A stretch of 64,000 nucleotides of DNA. Origin: Zonotrichia leucophrys gambelii (Eukaryota > Chordata > Aves > Passeriformes > Passerellidae). Below are positions 21,614 through 33,500 of the stretch, one piece after another. A program made the translations under genes and the position numbers. The stretch lies in NCBI RefSeq assembly GCF_028769735.1, contig NC_088171.1:63416216-63480215 (forward strand), read 5' to 3'. Each line of letters starts with the position of its first letter. Position 1 is the first letter of the stretch. Below the pieces are notes generated by a model. The model searched no databases. It was not told the DNA's origin and saw nothing but the letters and a program-made list of their open reading frames with translations.

Positions 21614-22241
21614 GTTAGCTTAGTATGAGATACAGGAATGGAAGATGGGACATATGAGCTTTTGGTGTTGGCAGTTGTATGTATGTGGAAAAAGGACACG
21701 AGAAAAGCTAAACTTGGGCACACTATGAAGAGGAGAGAAGATTTGTTCTTTTGGGCCAAACTGCAAGTGATCCTAGGCTCTGAATCCAAGGAACCTTCCT
21801 CTATTGGATTGCTAGTGCAGAAGGTGAAGGAAGAGGACTTTAAAGTGACTGTGGTTCAAGTCATAATGTCAGAATTTAAGCCCAAGCATCACAACTTGCA
21901 CACCCTGAGGACCAGAGTCTTAAAAAAATACTTCAAGAACTGACCAGCAAAATTAGAATTTTTAATGCAGTTTGGAATTCCAGACTGTCCGGGTAGACAA
22001 AAAGATCTTTCTGTAATCGTTTGACTAATTTTGAAGTGTTGATGGGAAGAAAGCTGTACATCACTCAGCACTGGCTCTGGGAGCAGGGTAGATGTCTGCA
22101 TTGCTGGAGTCCAAGAGGCTCCTGACCAGAATGACTTATAGTTACAAGGGATACACAAATTGCCTAGAACATAGCAAAGTAATTCCACATTGCCTTTTTT
22201 TTTCTGTAATTTTTACATTTAAATGTGTGTAGGATACTTGA

Positions 22242-22247
22242 AATAAA
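22242..22247 (+). promoter_or_regulatory. CD83: Probable CD83 polyadenylation signal
   Basis: AATAAA is followed within 20-40 bases by TG-rich sequence (ttggttttgtgtgct), a fitting downstream element. A second AATAAA at 22294-22299 is an alternative. Confidence 0.55.
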
Positions 22248-23362
22248 AGTTCAGAGATAACCTACCATTTGGTTTTGTGTGCTACATTTGGCAAATAAAC
22301 CCAGGAAAACTCCGTATCAATTGCATTTTATTTTACAACTAGCATAATTACGTCAAATAAAGATGTGATTCAGCCTCTTCTGCAGGAAAAAACATGTATG
22401 TGTGTATAACTGATTAAGCAATGGATAATTTTATGCACTTGTAAGGATGTAGCACCATTTAATTTTCATCAGAATTTTACTTTCTGTCCAAAGTACATTA
22501 TAAAACACCTGTTCCCTACCAAAGGCAAGTCATTAGGGAAAACACAAAGGTGTTTCAGTCTTTTTACAGTTACTTTTAAACATGGCCCACCATCCTGGCT
22601 GACCTGTATGTTTATGGGGCAAAAAAGATTAAATGAAGGTGTATGTTTCTCCGTTTGGTCAGAAAGGCTTGATCCCCGACAGTCATAGTTTGCTGGGGTT
22701 TATTGTCATAGAATGCTAAGAGGTTGGAATGGATCTTAAAGATCATCTAGTCCCAGCCCCCCTGCCATGGGCACGGGCACCTCCCACTACACCAGGTTGC
22801 CCAAGGCCTTATGGTGCCTGGCTTTGAACACTGCCAGGGATGGCGCTTCCACAGCCTCCCTGGGCAACCTTTTGCAGGGTCTCACCACCCTCAAAATATT
22901 TCTTCCTAATCTCTAGCCTAAATTTCCCCACCTTCAATTTGTACCCTTTAGTCCTGTCCTATAGCTCCTGATAAAGAGTCCCTCTGGCTTCCCTGACGGC
23001 TCCCCTCAGATAACGGAGGGTTGCTATGAGGTGTCCACAAAGCCTTCTCTTCTCCAGGCTGAACACTCCTAATTTTCTTAGCCTGTCTTTGTAGGAGAGG
23101 AGCTCCAGTCCCCTTGTCAACTTTGTGGCTCTCCTCTGGACTTAGTTCAGTGGTTCCATGTCCTTCCATGTCCAGGTCCTATGGGGGGGACCCCATAGCT
23201 GGATCCAGCACTCCAGGTGGATCCAGGTGGGGTCTCACCAGAGCAGAGCAGAGGGGCAGAATCCCCTCCCTCACCCTGCTGGCCAGTCTCCTTTGGATCC
23301 AACCCAGGATTCCATTGGGTTTCAGGGAGATGAGCATACACTGCACTCATGTGAGTTTTTTG

Positions 23363-23390
23363 TTAAGTATCACCCTCAAGTGATACTTAA
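23363..23390. repeat. 11-bp hairpin inside the CR1 copy
   Basis: TTAAGTATCAC, six bases, then GTGATACTTAA. The arms match perfectly within otherwise decayed CR1 ORF2 sequence. Confidence 0.8.
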
Positions 23391-24062
23391 CTTCTCTGCC
23401 CATCCTGTGGGTGTGTCTGAGATTGCCAAGATCCGTGTACAGGGCCTTGCACTTTGCTTTGCTGCACTTCATGAGGTTTGCACAGGCCCACCTCTCAAGC
23501 CTGTCTGTGTCCCTCTGGATGGCATCCCTTCCCTGTGTTAGCATGTCTAACACACTACACTGCTTGTTGTTGTCAGCAAACTTTCTGAAGGCTCACGTTC
23601 TATTCCACTGGCCATGTCACCAACAAAGATGGTGAACCTCATCAGCCCAGTAGTGACCCCTGAGGGACACCACTTGTCACTGGACAATGAACAGCTGGCC
23701 ACAACTCTTTGTGTGTGGCCATCCAGACAGTTTTTGATCCACTGAGTGTCCATCCATCAAATCCATATCTCTCCAATTTGGAGATGAGGATATTGTGTGG
23801 GACAGTGTCAAATGCTTTGTCTAAGCTGAGATGGACAATGTCAGTTTCTCTGCCCCTGTCCACCAACACTGTAGCCCCACCACAGAAGGTCACCAAATTT
23901 GTCAGGCACAATTTCCCCTTTGTGAAGACATGTTGGTTGTTATCAATCACCTCTTTGTTTTCCATGTGCCTTAGCATATTTTCCAGGAGAATCTGCTCCA
24001 TGATCTTGCCTGGCACAGAGGTAAGACTGAGTGGTCTGTAGTTCCCTGGGACTTCTGCTTTC

Positions 24063-24067
24063 CCTTT
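24063..24067 (+). repeat. Target site duplication, left copy (CCTTT)
   Basis: A 5-bp direct repeat immediately left of the LTR; the matching copy is at 25151-25155. It lies in what was the CR1 ORF2. Confidence 0.85.
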
Positions 24068-25150
24068 TGTATGGATTTTGCACAGTCTGGTTTTTGGTAG
24101 CAGGGGGGCCCCAAAGAGGGCTCCTGTGGAAAGCTGCTGGAGGCTTCCGCCATGTCCAGCAGAGCCAATCCTTGATTGCTCTGAAGACGGACATACTGCT
24201 GGCCAAGGCTGGGCCAATTAGAAATGATGATAATGCCTCTGTGATGACATTTTTAAGAAAGAAATCAAAACAAAGTAATGAGTTTTGCTTCTAGTCAGAG
24301 AAGAGGAGGAGGTGAGAATATGTGAGGGAAACACAACATGGAGACACCAAGGTCAGTGGAGAAGGAGGGCAGGAGGTGCTCCAGGCACCAGAGCTGAGAT
24401 TCCTCTGCAGGCCATGGTTGAGACCGTGCTGGAGCAGCTGTGCCCCTGCAGCCCATGGGCATCCACGGGGGATGCAGAGATCCACCCCCAGCCCGTGGGG
24501 AGGTGCCCATGCCAGAGCAGGTGGATGCCTGGAGGAGGCTGTGATCCAGTGGGAGACTCAGTGGAGAGAAGGAATCCCTGCTTCCAGGGAGCAGCCTGTC
24601 CTTGGAGGACTGCATCCCATGGAAAGAGAGGCCCACGTTGCAGCAGTTTTGGGAGGATTGTCTGCGTGTGGGAGGGACTCACATTTGCAGCAGGTGTGGT
24701 TGGGCTGATGCTCGTGAGAGTGGACCCACGCTGGGGAAGCTCACAGAGAACTGTCTCCTATGTGAGGGACCCCACAGTCTCACAGGGGAAGGACTCTTCT
24801 TCTGGAGCAGTGGAAGAAAATCTTGGTGATGAACTGACCATAGCCCCCCCACCATGCCCCTTTTCCCTGCACTGTTGGTGGGAAGGAGGGACAGGCTGAG
24901 GGAAAAATGGTGTTTTATTTTACAGGCTTATTTTACTTCTCATTATCCTTCTCTGATCCTGTTAGTAATAAAATTCACTTTGCAATGTAAGTTGAGTCAG
25001 TTTTGCCCTTGAAGTGTTTCTCCCAGTCCTTATCTCGCTCATGAAGCATTTGTTAACTTTTTCTCCTCTCTGCTGCCTATCTGTAACAGGGGAGGGTGAG
25101 GGAGTAACTCTTGTGGGTGCCTGGTGTTGGGCCAGTGTCAAACTCTGACA
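24068..25150 (+). mobile_element. Solo LTR (ERVL-type) nested in CR1
   Basis: A 1083-bp unit starts TGTATGG and ends CTGACA. It is flanked by the 5-bp direct repeat CCTTT at 24063-24067 and 25151-25155. Removing it together with one repeat copy brings the minus-strand CR1 frame back into register across the junction, which confirms the borders. A 5-bp duplication is typical of ERVL-class elements. Inside lie a promoter-side region, a GC-rich block of GGAGCAG-rich repeats (about 24350-24800) and an AATAAA at 24967-24972. The 204-codon open frame at 24285-24899 falls in the GC-rich block and is not a viral gene. No internal viral genes are present. Confidence 0.85.
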
Positions 25151-25155
25151 CCTTT
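25151..25155 (+). repeat. Target site duplication, right copy (CCTTT)
   Basis: Matches 24063-24067 exactly and directly follows the terminal CA of the LTR. Confidence 0.85.
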
Positions 25156-26610
25156 TTTAAAAATGGGGGTTATACCTCTCTTTATCCAGTGATTGAGGGC
25201 TTTACCTGGCTGCCACAATTTCTCAAAAATGGTGGCTTTGAAACTTTGCCAGTTTCCAGGACTTGCAGATGATTCTTTTTGAGTACCATGGACTTGTGCA
25301 TATTCAAGTTTCTTAGACGGCCTCAAACCTGAAAGGGCTCAGGATGATTTCATTTTCTCTGTCTTTCTTGACTTGGGTGGTGTTGCTGGAACACTTACTG
25401 TTGAAGAATGAGGCAAAGAAGTCATTGAGAACCGCAGCTTTCTCTTTGTCCAGGGTAGCCAGGTCTCCTGTTTCCTTCTGGAGAGAGCTCACATTATCCC
25501 TGGTTTTCTTTTGCTTGCAATATATCTATAGAAACCCTTTCTGTTATCCTTCATATCCCTGTACAAATTCAATTCTAACTGAGCCTTGTTCCTAGCTTGC
25601 CCTACAATTTCCCTGTATTCCTCCTGGATCGCCCATTCTTGATTCCCCTTCCTGAAAGCTTTGTTTCCCTCTCTGAGCTTGCTCAGCATCTCCTTGTCCA
25701 TCCATGAAGGCCTCTTGGCATTTTTTCCTGATTTTCCTCTTGCTGGAATCCATTGATCCTGAGCCTGGAGGAAGTGATCCTTGAAATTCAGCTAGCATTC
25801 TTGGGCCCTTCTGCTTTCCAGACTGGATGGAGCAGGTCCTTGAAGAGGCCAAAGGTCTGCCCTTCTGATGTCTGGGGCAGTGATTTTGCTGTGTGCCCTT
25901 CTCACTGTCCTGAGGATCTTTATCTCCACCATCCTGTGTCACTTACAGTGCCTTGGGGCACTGCACTGCCCACCAGCTCCTCTTTGAGCGCAAGGTCCAG
26001 CACGGTACCTCTCCTTGTTGGCTCCTCAGTCACTTGTGTAAGGAAGTTCCTTTGACACATTTGAGGAACCTCTGGGATTTCTTTTGCCCTGCCATGTTGT
26101 CCCTCTGGCAGACATCAAGGAAGTTGAAATCCCCCACAAGGACCAGGGATTTAGAGTGTTCAGGCACCCATCTGCCTACAGAAAGCTTCATCCACACCAT
26201 TCTCCTGACTGGGCAGCCTGTAGCAGACTCCCACTATAACATCCCCTGTCCCTGCTGTCCCCCTTAATCTTCACCCACCAGCTCTCAGTGGGCTCCTCAT
26301 CCTTTCCCAGGCAGAGTTCCAGACTCTCCAGCTGGTCACTGACATCAGGGCCACATTCCCTTCTTGTCTCTTTAGCCTGTCCTTCCTAAAAAGCCTGAAA
26401 CCCTCCATTCCAAAGCCCTAGTCAGAGGAGCCATCCCACCATATCCCTGTGATGCTGATGTTGCCATCCCCAAGCAGATGTTTGCACATCTCTAGCTCTT
26501 TTATTTGTTCCCCATACACCATGTGTTTGTGTAGAGGCATTTGAGCTAGGCCCTGGATAAAGTCTCCAGCTTGGTGGCTGGAGTATCTGGGATGCCTCTG
26601 CCTTATCTTT

Positions 26611-29600
26611 TTATATTTTTAAAATAATTTTAAATCATGTTTTTAGAAGCACGGAGAAGAGGAAGGATGGGAAAATTCCCTTGAAAGAAGTTGACAATTA
26701 GTTAGCAGCAAAAGTTGAAATGCTTTTAAAATTATTTCTTCAGAAGTATAAATAGGATCAGATCAGATAGAACAGAATGAAAAAAAGAAAGGGATTTTGT
26801 GCAAAAAAATGATGCCCATTATTTTTTTCCTGAGCCAAACTGTCTGCAATACAGAAGACTGGGCCTGAGGCATCAACACTGTGAGTCAAATTTCAGGCTT
26901 AGAAGTTTCAGGCAGATTCTGGGGATTTGCTGTAGGCCCAGCTGTGCAGTAGAAGTGATCATGTTCAAGGCCACTTAAATGTGTTAAATTGTTTAGAAGA
27001 AGTAAAGCAGAGAGAAAGTCTTATGCCAAGATGCTTCACTGAATCACAGAACTGGAGAGAAACAGGCAACTTCCTAAAGCAATGAAGGTGCCTGCACATC
27101 TGGGACATAAAGGACATGAAGAAACTTTTGTGGCATTACAGGACAAAAACTAACCTTAACTGGAATTGTTATGAATCAGAAAGAAGAATGTAAGTATATA
27201 TACTACAATGACTCCAGCACTAGCAGGAACAAAATTTTTAAAAAATCATATATTGCCCGACAATCTTGCAGAATGAGATACACATGTTTTTTAGCATAGT
27301 TTCTCCAAAGAGAGTGCTTTCCTTGCAATATAGATCTGTGGATCTAAGTAACCTGGTCCAAAAATACTGCCACAGCTAGCCCAGCACAGAGGAGATGAGC
27401 ACATACGCACATTCTTTAGACTTTAACACTCCATTATTAAAGGGAACATGTTTCTGCATTGCACAATCTAAGGCCTGTTTTGATTACACAGGGTAATTGC
27501 TCTGTTGGACAAAAATATTTGTTATATTTTCTACCACTCTTCTTGTTATCTAAGTCCCCAGTTTTGTAAAATACTGTAATAGCATAAGTGTGTGTCTGAA
27601 CTGCTCTTGATGGTACTTTCTTACAATACTTTCTAGACTGAGCAATTCAGTTCATGTTGATAAATCCATGAGGTGGGGAAACACATAATCTTTCTTTTAT
27701 GAATAAAAGCTGGACATCTGGAAAACAGAAATCTCCTGCAAAAGTTTAGATCAGAATGAGGGAGATGAGTTTTCCTGACTCTCCTGTGGGTGCCTTAATT
27801 ACAGGAACTTTCTTGTTATTATTTCTTGTGGGTTTTGTATCTTTTCCATTGATTTTCCCCCCCATGGTCTGCATCTTTCTACTGTTTTATCTAACAGTGA
27901 ACTATCTGTGTTCAAAGATAATAATAAGCATGTTATATAAAATTATTCATACAGAGTGAGTTTGTACACTTGTGATTGAGAAATATACAGGAAAACGCTG
28001 CATCACATGGGGAAATTACCCCAAAGAGAAATCACAGGAGCCACACACTGGAGCTAAATGAATATCCAAAATGGCAATGAGGGAAAGCTAAAGGACATAA
28101 TCCACAAAATGCTGAGTGTATGAATTATAGTCCTTAGCTAAGCCTGATTTGTGAGGCTAGTACTTACACAGCAGATAACCCAGGCTGACAGTGACCTTGA
28201 CAGCACTGCAACAGTAATATTTTCTGTAAAGGCTGCACAGCTTTCAGCCCACTTCTCCTGAGTGGGAGCTACAAGCACGCTTGTGTGCAGCATCGTGGAC
28301 CAAAGTAATCCTTGGTTATGTGACTGTATTGATACAAACAGAATACAGCTCTTTGGGCAGGACAAATGCCTCCCTCCCTTCTTTCTTCTGCCCTTGATAA
28401 GACCTACTTGAGGAGCATAAAGAGCTTTTCCCTAGAGCATGAGTCCCCTTTCTTCCCTCTTTCCATGTGAAGCTGAGCAGCGAGGTAGTGCAGAGGGGAT
28501 CTGCTTCCAAGTCTACAGATCAACTGCAAGTATTTTGTGACCTTCTCTCCCAATACATCTGCCTTTTGGGAATTGCAATTGATTTTTCTTCATTTCTCCA
28601 TGTGAAGACAATGCTTCTACACTAGGTTATAGCTACACAGATAGTTAAATTGTAAGTGCTTCCCCCACAGCTCTTCTTTAAGTAAATGTTAGTGAAACTG
28701 ATTCGTAGTCTTTTGTGGAACAAATTGCTTGGGGGGATTAAAAAGTTACAAGAAAAAGCAATATGAAAGATTTTGGTGATAGTCTGTTCTCTCTTCACTC
28801 TGCTGCCAAGACCTGTGTTTGCAGCACTCTGCTTTTCACTGGCTACAGCTGATATTACTTGTGCATCAGGCTGCAAGAAGTGCTGTTAACTCTCTGGAGC
28901 AGTGACGCAAATCCTGAAAAATCCACCAAGGGAATGGGCGGTGGCAAGACCGACAGATTGCTGCAAGGAGTGGTGTGTCCTTTGAAGGCTTCATCTTATG
29001 TCCCACCCTTTGATGAGTCTTCAACCCTTTGATGGAAAAGCATGCTATTGTCCTTGTAGCTGAGTTTCAAGTGCATCTGTTACACTGCCAATGGACAGCC
29101 TGGGCTGACTCTAAGTGTTTGCTCTGTTACAAGACAAAAAAAAAAACAACCCTAACAAAGACACAAACCAACCCCATGGGCAGATTGAAGGCAAGGGGCA
29201 ACAACTGAGAGAAGAGACATCCTAGGGGGGGAAAGTAGCTTGCACAAGTCCAGCACAAACACGGGTTTTGCTCCCTGCAGAGTCTTTTGGTTGCTTCTGT
29301 GAAGGGAATAAGAACAACCTTAGTGGTTGGGGTTTGCTATGTGTTTGCTTTAAAACATATTTGCACTGTGAGCCTTAGTTTCCATATCTATAAATGGGAG
29401 CAATTTGATTCAAGTGTTACCCTGTGTGAGAGGCAGGGGAACTGGCAATGTTTCCAGCTTTTCTGCTTGGAGCTGAAAAGAACTTTTTGCCCAAGTTGGC
29501 CTTGAGGGTAGAGAACAGCAGGTTTGAGCTGCTGGACATTACTGTTAAGGGAAAAAGGCCCTGCTGACAAGAGAAACCAGAGTAATAAGAATTAGTAAGA

Positions 29601-30074
29601 AGAAAAATTCAGGAGTCTCTGTAAATGTTGGGGTCTAGACCGAGCACCTGTAACACAAATGTGTGACTGTTCCCACCCACTCCCTTTTGCTATTTTTGTC
29701 CCATGTGAATTCCAGCTCTGCCAATTCATTCTCACATCTGTTCTCAGCCTTGGTATCAGCACCGACTTAATCACATTCCTTCCATCTACTGAGCTGGAAG
29801 TGTAGGGCTATGTAGAAGCCAGGACAAATTAACCCCTTCTCTTCATTATCACCAGCTAGCACACCTCTCTTGACATGCAGCTGCTGGTGCTTGGGTGGGC
29901 AGCAGGGTCGGTGGGCTTGTGCAGAGTGTGCTGAGCACATCACTGCCAAAATAGCCTGGCTGGTACACACTGGGTACGGGAGGTCTGGAGGTGCAGCAGC
30001 TTCTGGGGTCCTGTGAACAGCAGCACAGCCTGCACATCAAGCATCTCCACCTCCTCAGCTCAGCCTCTCAGGCC
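26611..30074. other. Intergenic, no recognised gene
   Basis: AT-rich unique sequence. Only short open frames without domain signals were seen, and no repeat family was recognised. Confidence 0.6.
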
Positions 30075-30530
30075 ACACTGAGCTCCATCATCCAGTTCCA
30101 GACCCCCAAAATTGCCCCCAAGTCAGGGCTACAGTGCTAGTCCTGTGAGGAGAAGCTGAGCAAATGGGGCTTGCTCAGCCTGGAGAAGAGATGGGGTAGG
30201 GGAGGCCTTAAAAGCAGCGCCCCAGTAAATATGAGGCAGGTGTCAAGAAGAAAGAGCCAGGCCTTTTACAGTGGTGCATGGTGGGAAGATGAAAGGGAAT
30301 GAGCATAAATTGAACAAGAGTAGTTCAGAGAGGAACATTGTTTTCCCTTAGAGAACAGCCAAGCAGTGAAACACGTTTTCACAGAGGCTGTTGAGTCTGC
30401 ATCCTAAAAGGTTTTCAAGACCTAAATGAACAAAGAAATTTGGTCTGATCCCACAGGTTACCTTGCTTTGAGCAGGAGGTTGGAGTAGAGACTTCCTGAG
30501 GTCCCTTCACACCTCAATTATCCCATAAAT
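30075..30530 (+). mobile_element. Old CR1 LINE 3' fragment
   Basis: The signature GCTCAGCCTGGAGAAGAGATG near 30173-30193 is the CR1 stretch encoding LFSLEKRR near the end of ORF2. It is followed by the usual 3' part, with ACAGAGGCTGTTGAGTCTGC near 30381-30400 (from the WNRLP region). The fragment reaches the GACTTCCTGAGGTCCCTTC terminal block near 30490-30508. It is diverged and frame-broken, and its tail repeats are degraded. Confidence 0.75.
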
Positions 30531-33500
30531 CTACATTTTTTCAATGTCAGAGAACATTTATTTATTACTACTCTTCAAGTTCACTGCACTATGAATGGAC
30601 CACTCTAAGACATCTGCTCTCTGCCAGTAATAACCAAAAGTATCTCAGACAAAATTTTTAGAACACAGTATGAAAAGTAGCTGTGGGATAAAAGAAAAAA
30701 AAAAAAACAATGGACAATTATGCCTCAGAAAAATTAGAATGCAAATAAAAAGGAAACAAACTTGATTATTTAAACTTTACTTCTTCACCCAAGGGCAAAC
30801 ACACAAAGATACATGGGATGCTACCAGAGAAATTTCTCTGTGTTCTGGCCTTTCTCAATATGAAATAGAACTGATGGTGGCCCTTGCAGGAATTCACAGT
30901 CCCCAGCACATTTTGTATTTGAATTTTCAAAGTGTTCATAATATGTGATATTTAGTAGTGACAGTTTTTGTCATCCCTGAGTCTCAGGGATGTGTCTCTG
31001 TGACAGCACACGCACACACCAGGGCTCAAGGAACAAAGCACATGGTTTCATAGTTTTTTGTTCTGTGCAGCATTTAACCATACTGGGTTTTACATATATA
31101 TGAAAATAACCGAAATAAATTCCTAACCTGTGTCACACTGTAGAAAAAGAGCCAGCCTCATGTTTACACAGCCTTTATCATTGCAGACATCAGGTCTTGG
31201 GAACTGCTACCTTGTGGAGCAGTTCAGCAGGGGGTTCACTGCTGAGGGAGCTGCAAGTTCACTTTCCTGGCTGGGGGAAGCAGCTTCCCCTTCTCCCTAC
31301 TGTCTCACTCAGATCCCATTCTTGGGCTTGTAACTGTGCCCTAAATTTGCCAAAAGCTGAAATCTCAGATCACATGCTGGGACCTTCGTGTTAGGTGAAA
31401 AACACTGGTCCTGAGGCTACATCTCTTTGCTAAGCTCTTTTAAACATGCATTTCTCAGGGCCTAATTTACCCAGAAACTCCTTATTGCTGTCTTATTTCC
31501 TAGGGATAGTAGCAAGCCTATTTTAAGGACTATGAAGTGCCCTTATATTACAGTAAGTGCCCAGCATAAACAGATGATCTGTGTGGGACTTTTGGGAGGA
31601 CACCTGGTGCCCAAGAAGAAATGAGAGATTTGTATACAGTAGGAGCTCTTTTGTAAAGTGCATAGTGCAGTATCTACAGGCAAATCAGGTTGCCAGGCCC
31701 TCTGTCCTACTTACTACATAAATACAGTCAAGTGAATCAAGATCCAGGCCATTGTCACTGGTTCACTGCTTTCTACTTAAAAGGACTTCCCTTGGGAAAG
31801 AAAAAGAAACTACTCTCCCATGCTACTCCCCTCAAAATGCACCCAACATCAGTAAAACAAGACAAGTGACACTCCTACAGCTCCTAAACAACCAAATTTG
31901 GTGATGTTAGCAATGACCCTAGAATAAGGGATTCTCCCCTCAGTTCATGCTTCTTGTCACCTAAGCAAGTGTCAAATCTCCTGGGTTTGTCTTCACACAG
32001 TTCTTCCCATTTCACTCCATCTTAACAGCTGTAAGTGTCTCTGGTAAATTGTGCTAGTACATTTCTATTAACATTTAGCAAAAGGGAAAAAAAGCCAGCT
32101 CAGCTGACAACAACTATCAGTGTATGAAGATTAATCTTTATATAGCATGCAGAACATGGATCTGTTCTACATCTTCCAGAACAGCCTGTACTTTCTTTCT
32201 ATTCCTTCTCAACAACAGCCTTCATGCAAAAAAGAATTAAAATTAAAATCACTGTATTTTAGCATTGCTATGTTCACACTGCTATTCTCTCAGGCTTCAC
32301 AATCCATGCTGTAGTTGGCAAACTATTTCTCTTTCTGCTAGCAGCACAAGGGGCAAGTGGAGCTACTCACTACAAATTCCTAGGAAAGACAAAATACAGC
32401 TTTGTTCTACTTTGAAGAAACAGTCACAGGTTACCTTATTAACATCTTGTAGTATAGAAAGAGTTAAAGCTTTTACCACATTAAATAGCAACATAACCAA
32501 ACACATGGGAGGCCTACCCTGACATAAACACAATGGCATGGCAAGCGTTAAAACTTTGTGTATGGTAAATTAGAGCTTCGAAAAACATCTCAGTTGGGAG
32601 CAATTTTGGAAATTTTTGAAACATAAATTACTGACTTTTTTTCTCCTCCCCCCTTTAAATAGTCTGTGAGGATTGGTTGTCTTGGAGAAAAAAAAAATAA
32701 AGTGTCGACACTTGACATACTCAATCCATCCATAAACGTAAACACGCTTGAACTGCAGTTGAGTTTTTCTTTTACTAAAGAGCATGTGGAAGCAATTACC
32801 TGAATGTAGATGTGATAAAGAATGGATGAAATGCAAACCAAATGATGCCTTATTACTTAATATAAAGAGACTGTTCTGCGAGATCAAAGTTGTGCAGCAC
32901 AAAATGTAATGGGCTTCACTGGAGAGATAGGCTTTGGAGAGTTGTTTAAAACACAGATGCATTTTGATGAAATGCTAAGTAGACAAAATTAGGGTAAGTT
33001 TAAAGAGTTTCCCTGTACCTGATCTATGATCTTCAATAACATCTTTACTCTCCTCCCAACCTCTTGCTGCTCTGTGCCGTACCCAGATGCTGTGAGGCTG
33101 GCAGTGAGAAACTTCCCTGGCTTCATTTGGGCTGGGGATGAGAACTACTCTATCCTGAGATGTGGGGAAATGTCTCCATCAGCACCCCCTGTGGACACAG
33201 GAAAGACCTTCCCTGTAGGTTTGCACTGACCCCTTGCACTGCAGCCACGCCGTGCCTCAGCCATCATTCTGTGCCCAGCTGCTATCTCAGCACATATTTC
33301 TCCTTTGAGTCAATGTGATGAGGAAGGGCAGAGAGACAACCTTTCCCAGAGACAAAAATACTGAGCCATAACAGAAGTCTCAAGACTAATTTCCTAATGT
33401 TTTCCTACCACAGGCTGTATAATGAATACAATTCCCGTAAAGATCCTGCTTTGTACTTCACCACCTTCTCTGATGTTAGATTTATTTATCTATTTCTTTT

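Larger units (their letters stand above)
20691..22265 (+). other. CD83: CD83 3' UTR (probable extent)
   Basis: The sequence after the stop runs about 1.55 kb to the first good polyadenylation signal cluster. It contains only a few isolated ATTTA motifs. An early AATAAA at 20759-20764 could give a much shorter UTR. It includes the candidate alternative exon at 21506-21613. The extent is inferred from the signals and from the similar 3' UTR length of mammalian CD83. Confidence 0.55.
22950..26270 (-). pseudogene. CR1 ORF2 (endonuclease-reverse transcriptase) pseudogene
   Basis: Minus-strand fragments show a linker with EYREIVGQARNKAQLELNL (about 25600) and, left of the [24 protein letters not shown] (about 24040-23980). 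These are followed by [23 protein letters not shown] and [12 protein letters not shown]. The catalytic FADD motif, expected near 23560-23600, is lost to a frameshift. Further right the endonuclease is recognisable only in pieces. It would have supplied target nicking and reverse transcription for CR1 mobility and is now inactive. Confidence 0.85.
22703..26610 (-). mobile_element. CR1 LINE, 5'-truncated, interrupted by an LTR
   Basis: The CR1 3' end lies on the left: the complement of TCATAGAATG near 22708 is the CATTCTATGA unit typical of CR1 tails. Moving right, the minus strand gives the end of ORF2, the reverse transcriptase, the linker region and a decayed endonuclease. The element is split by the solo LTR at 24068-25150; without it about 2.8 kb of CR1 remains. 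ORF1 is missing. It lies just downstream of the CD83 polyadenylation region and in the opposite orientation. Confidence 0.9.

Noticed and set aside
22948..24294. Plus-strand open frames over the first long CR1
   Set aside because: They are antisense shadows of the CR1 reverse transcriptase, which is on the minus strand.
24285..24899. 204-codon + strand open frame
   Set aside because: It lies inside the GC-rich repeat block of the solo LTR, overlaps other frames on both strands and has no protein domain.
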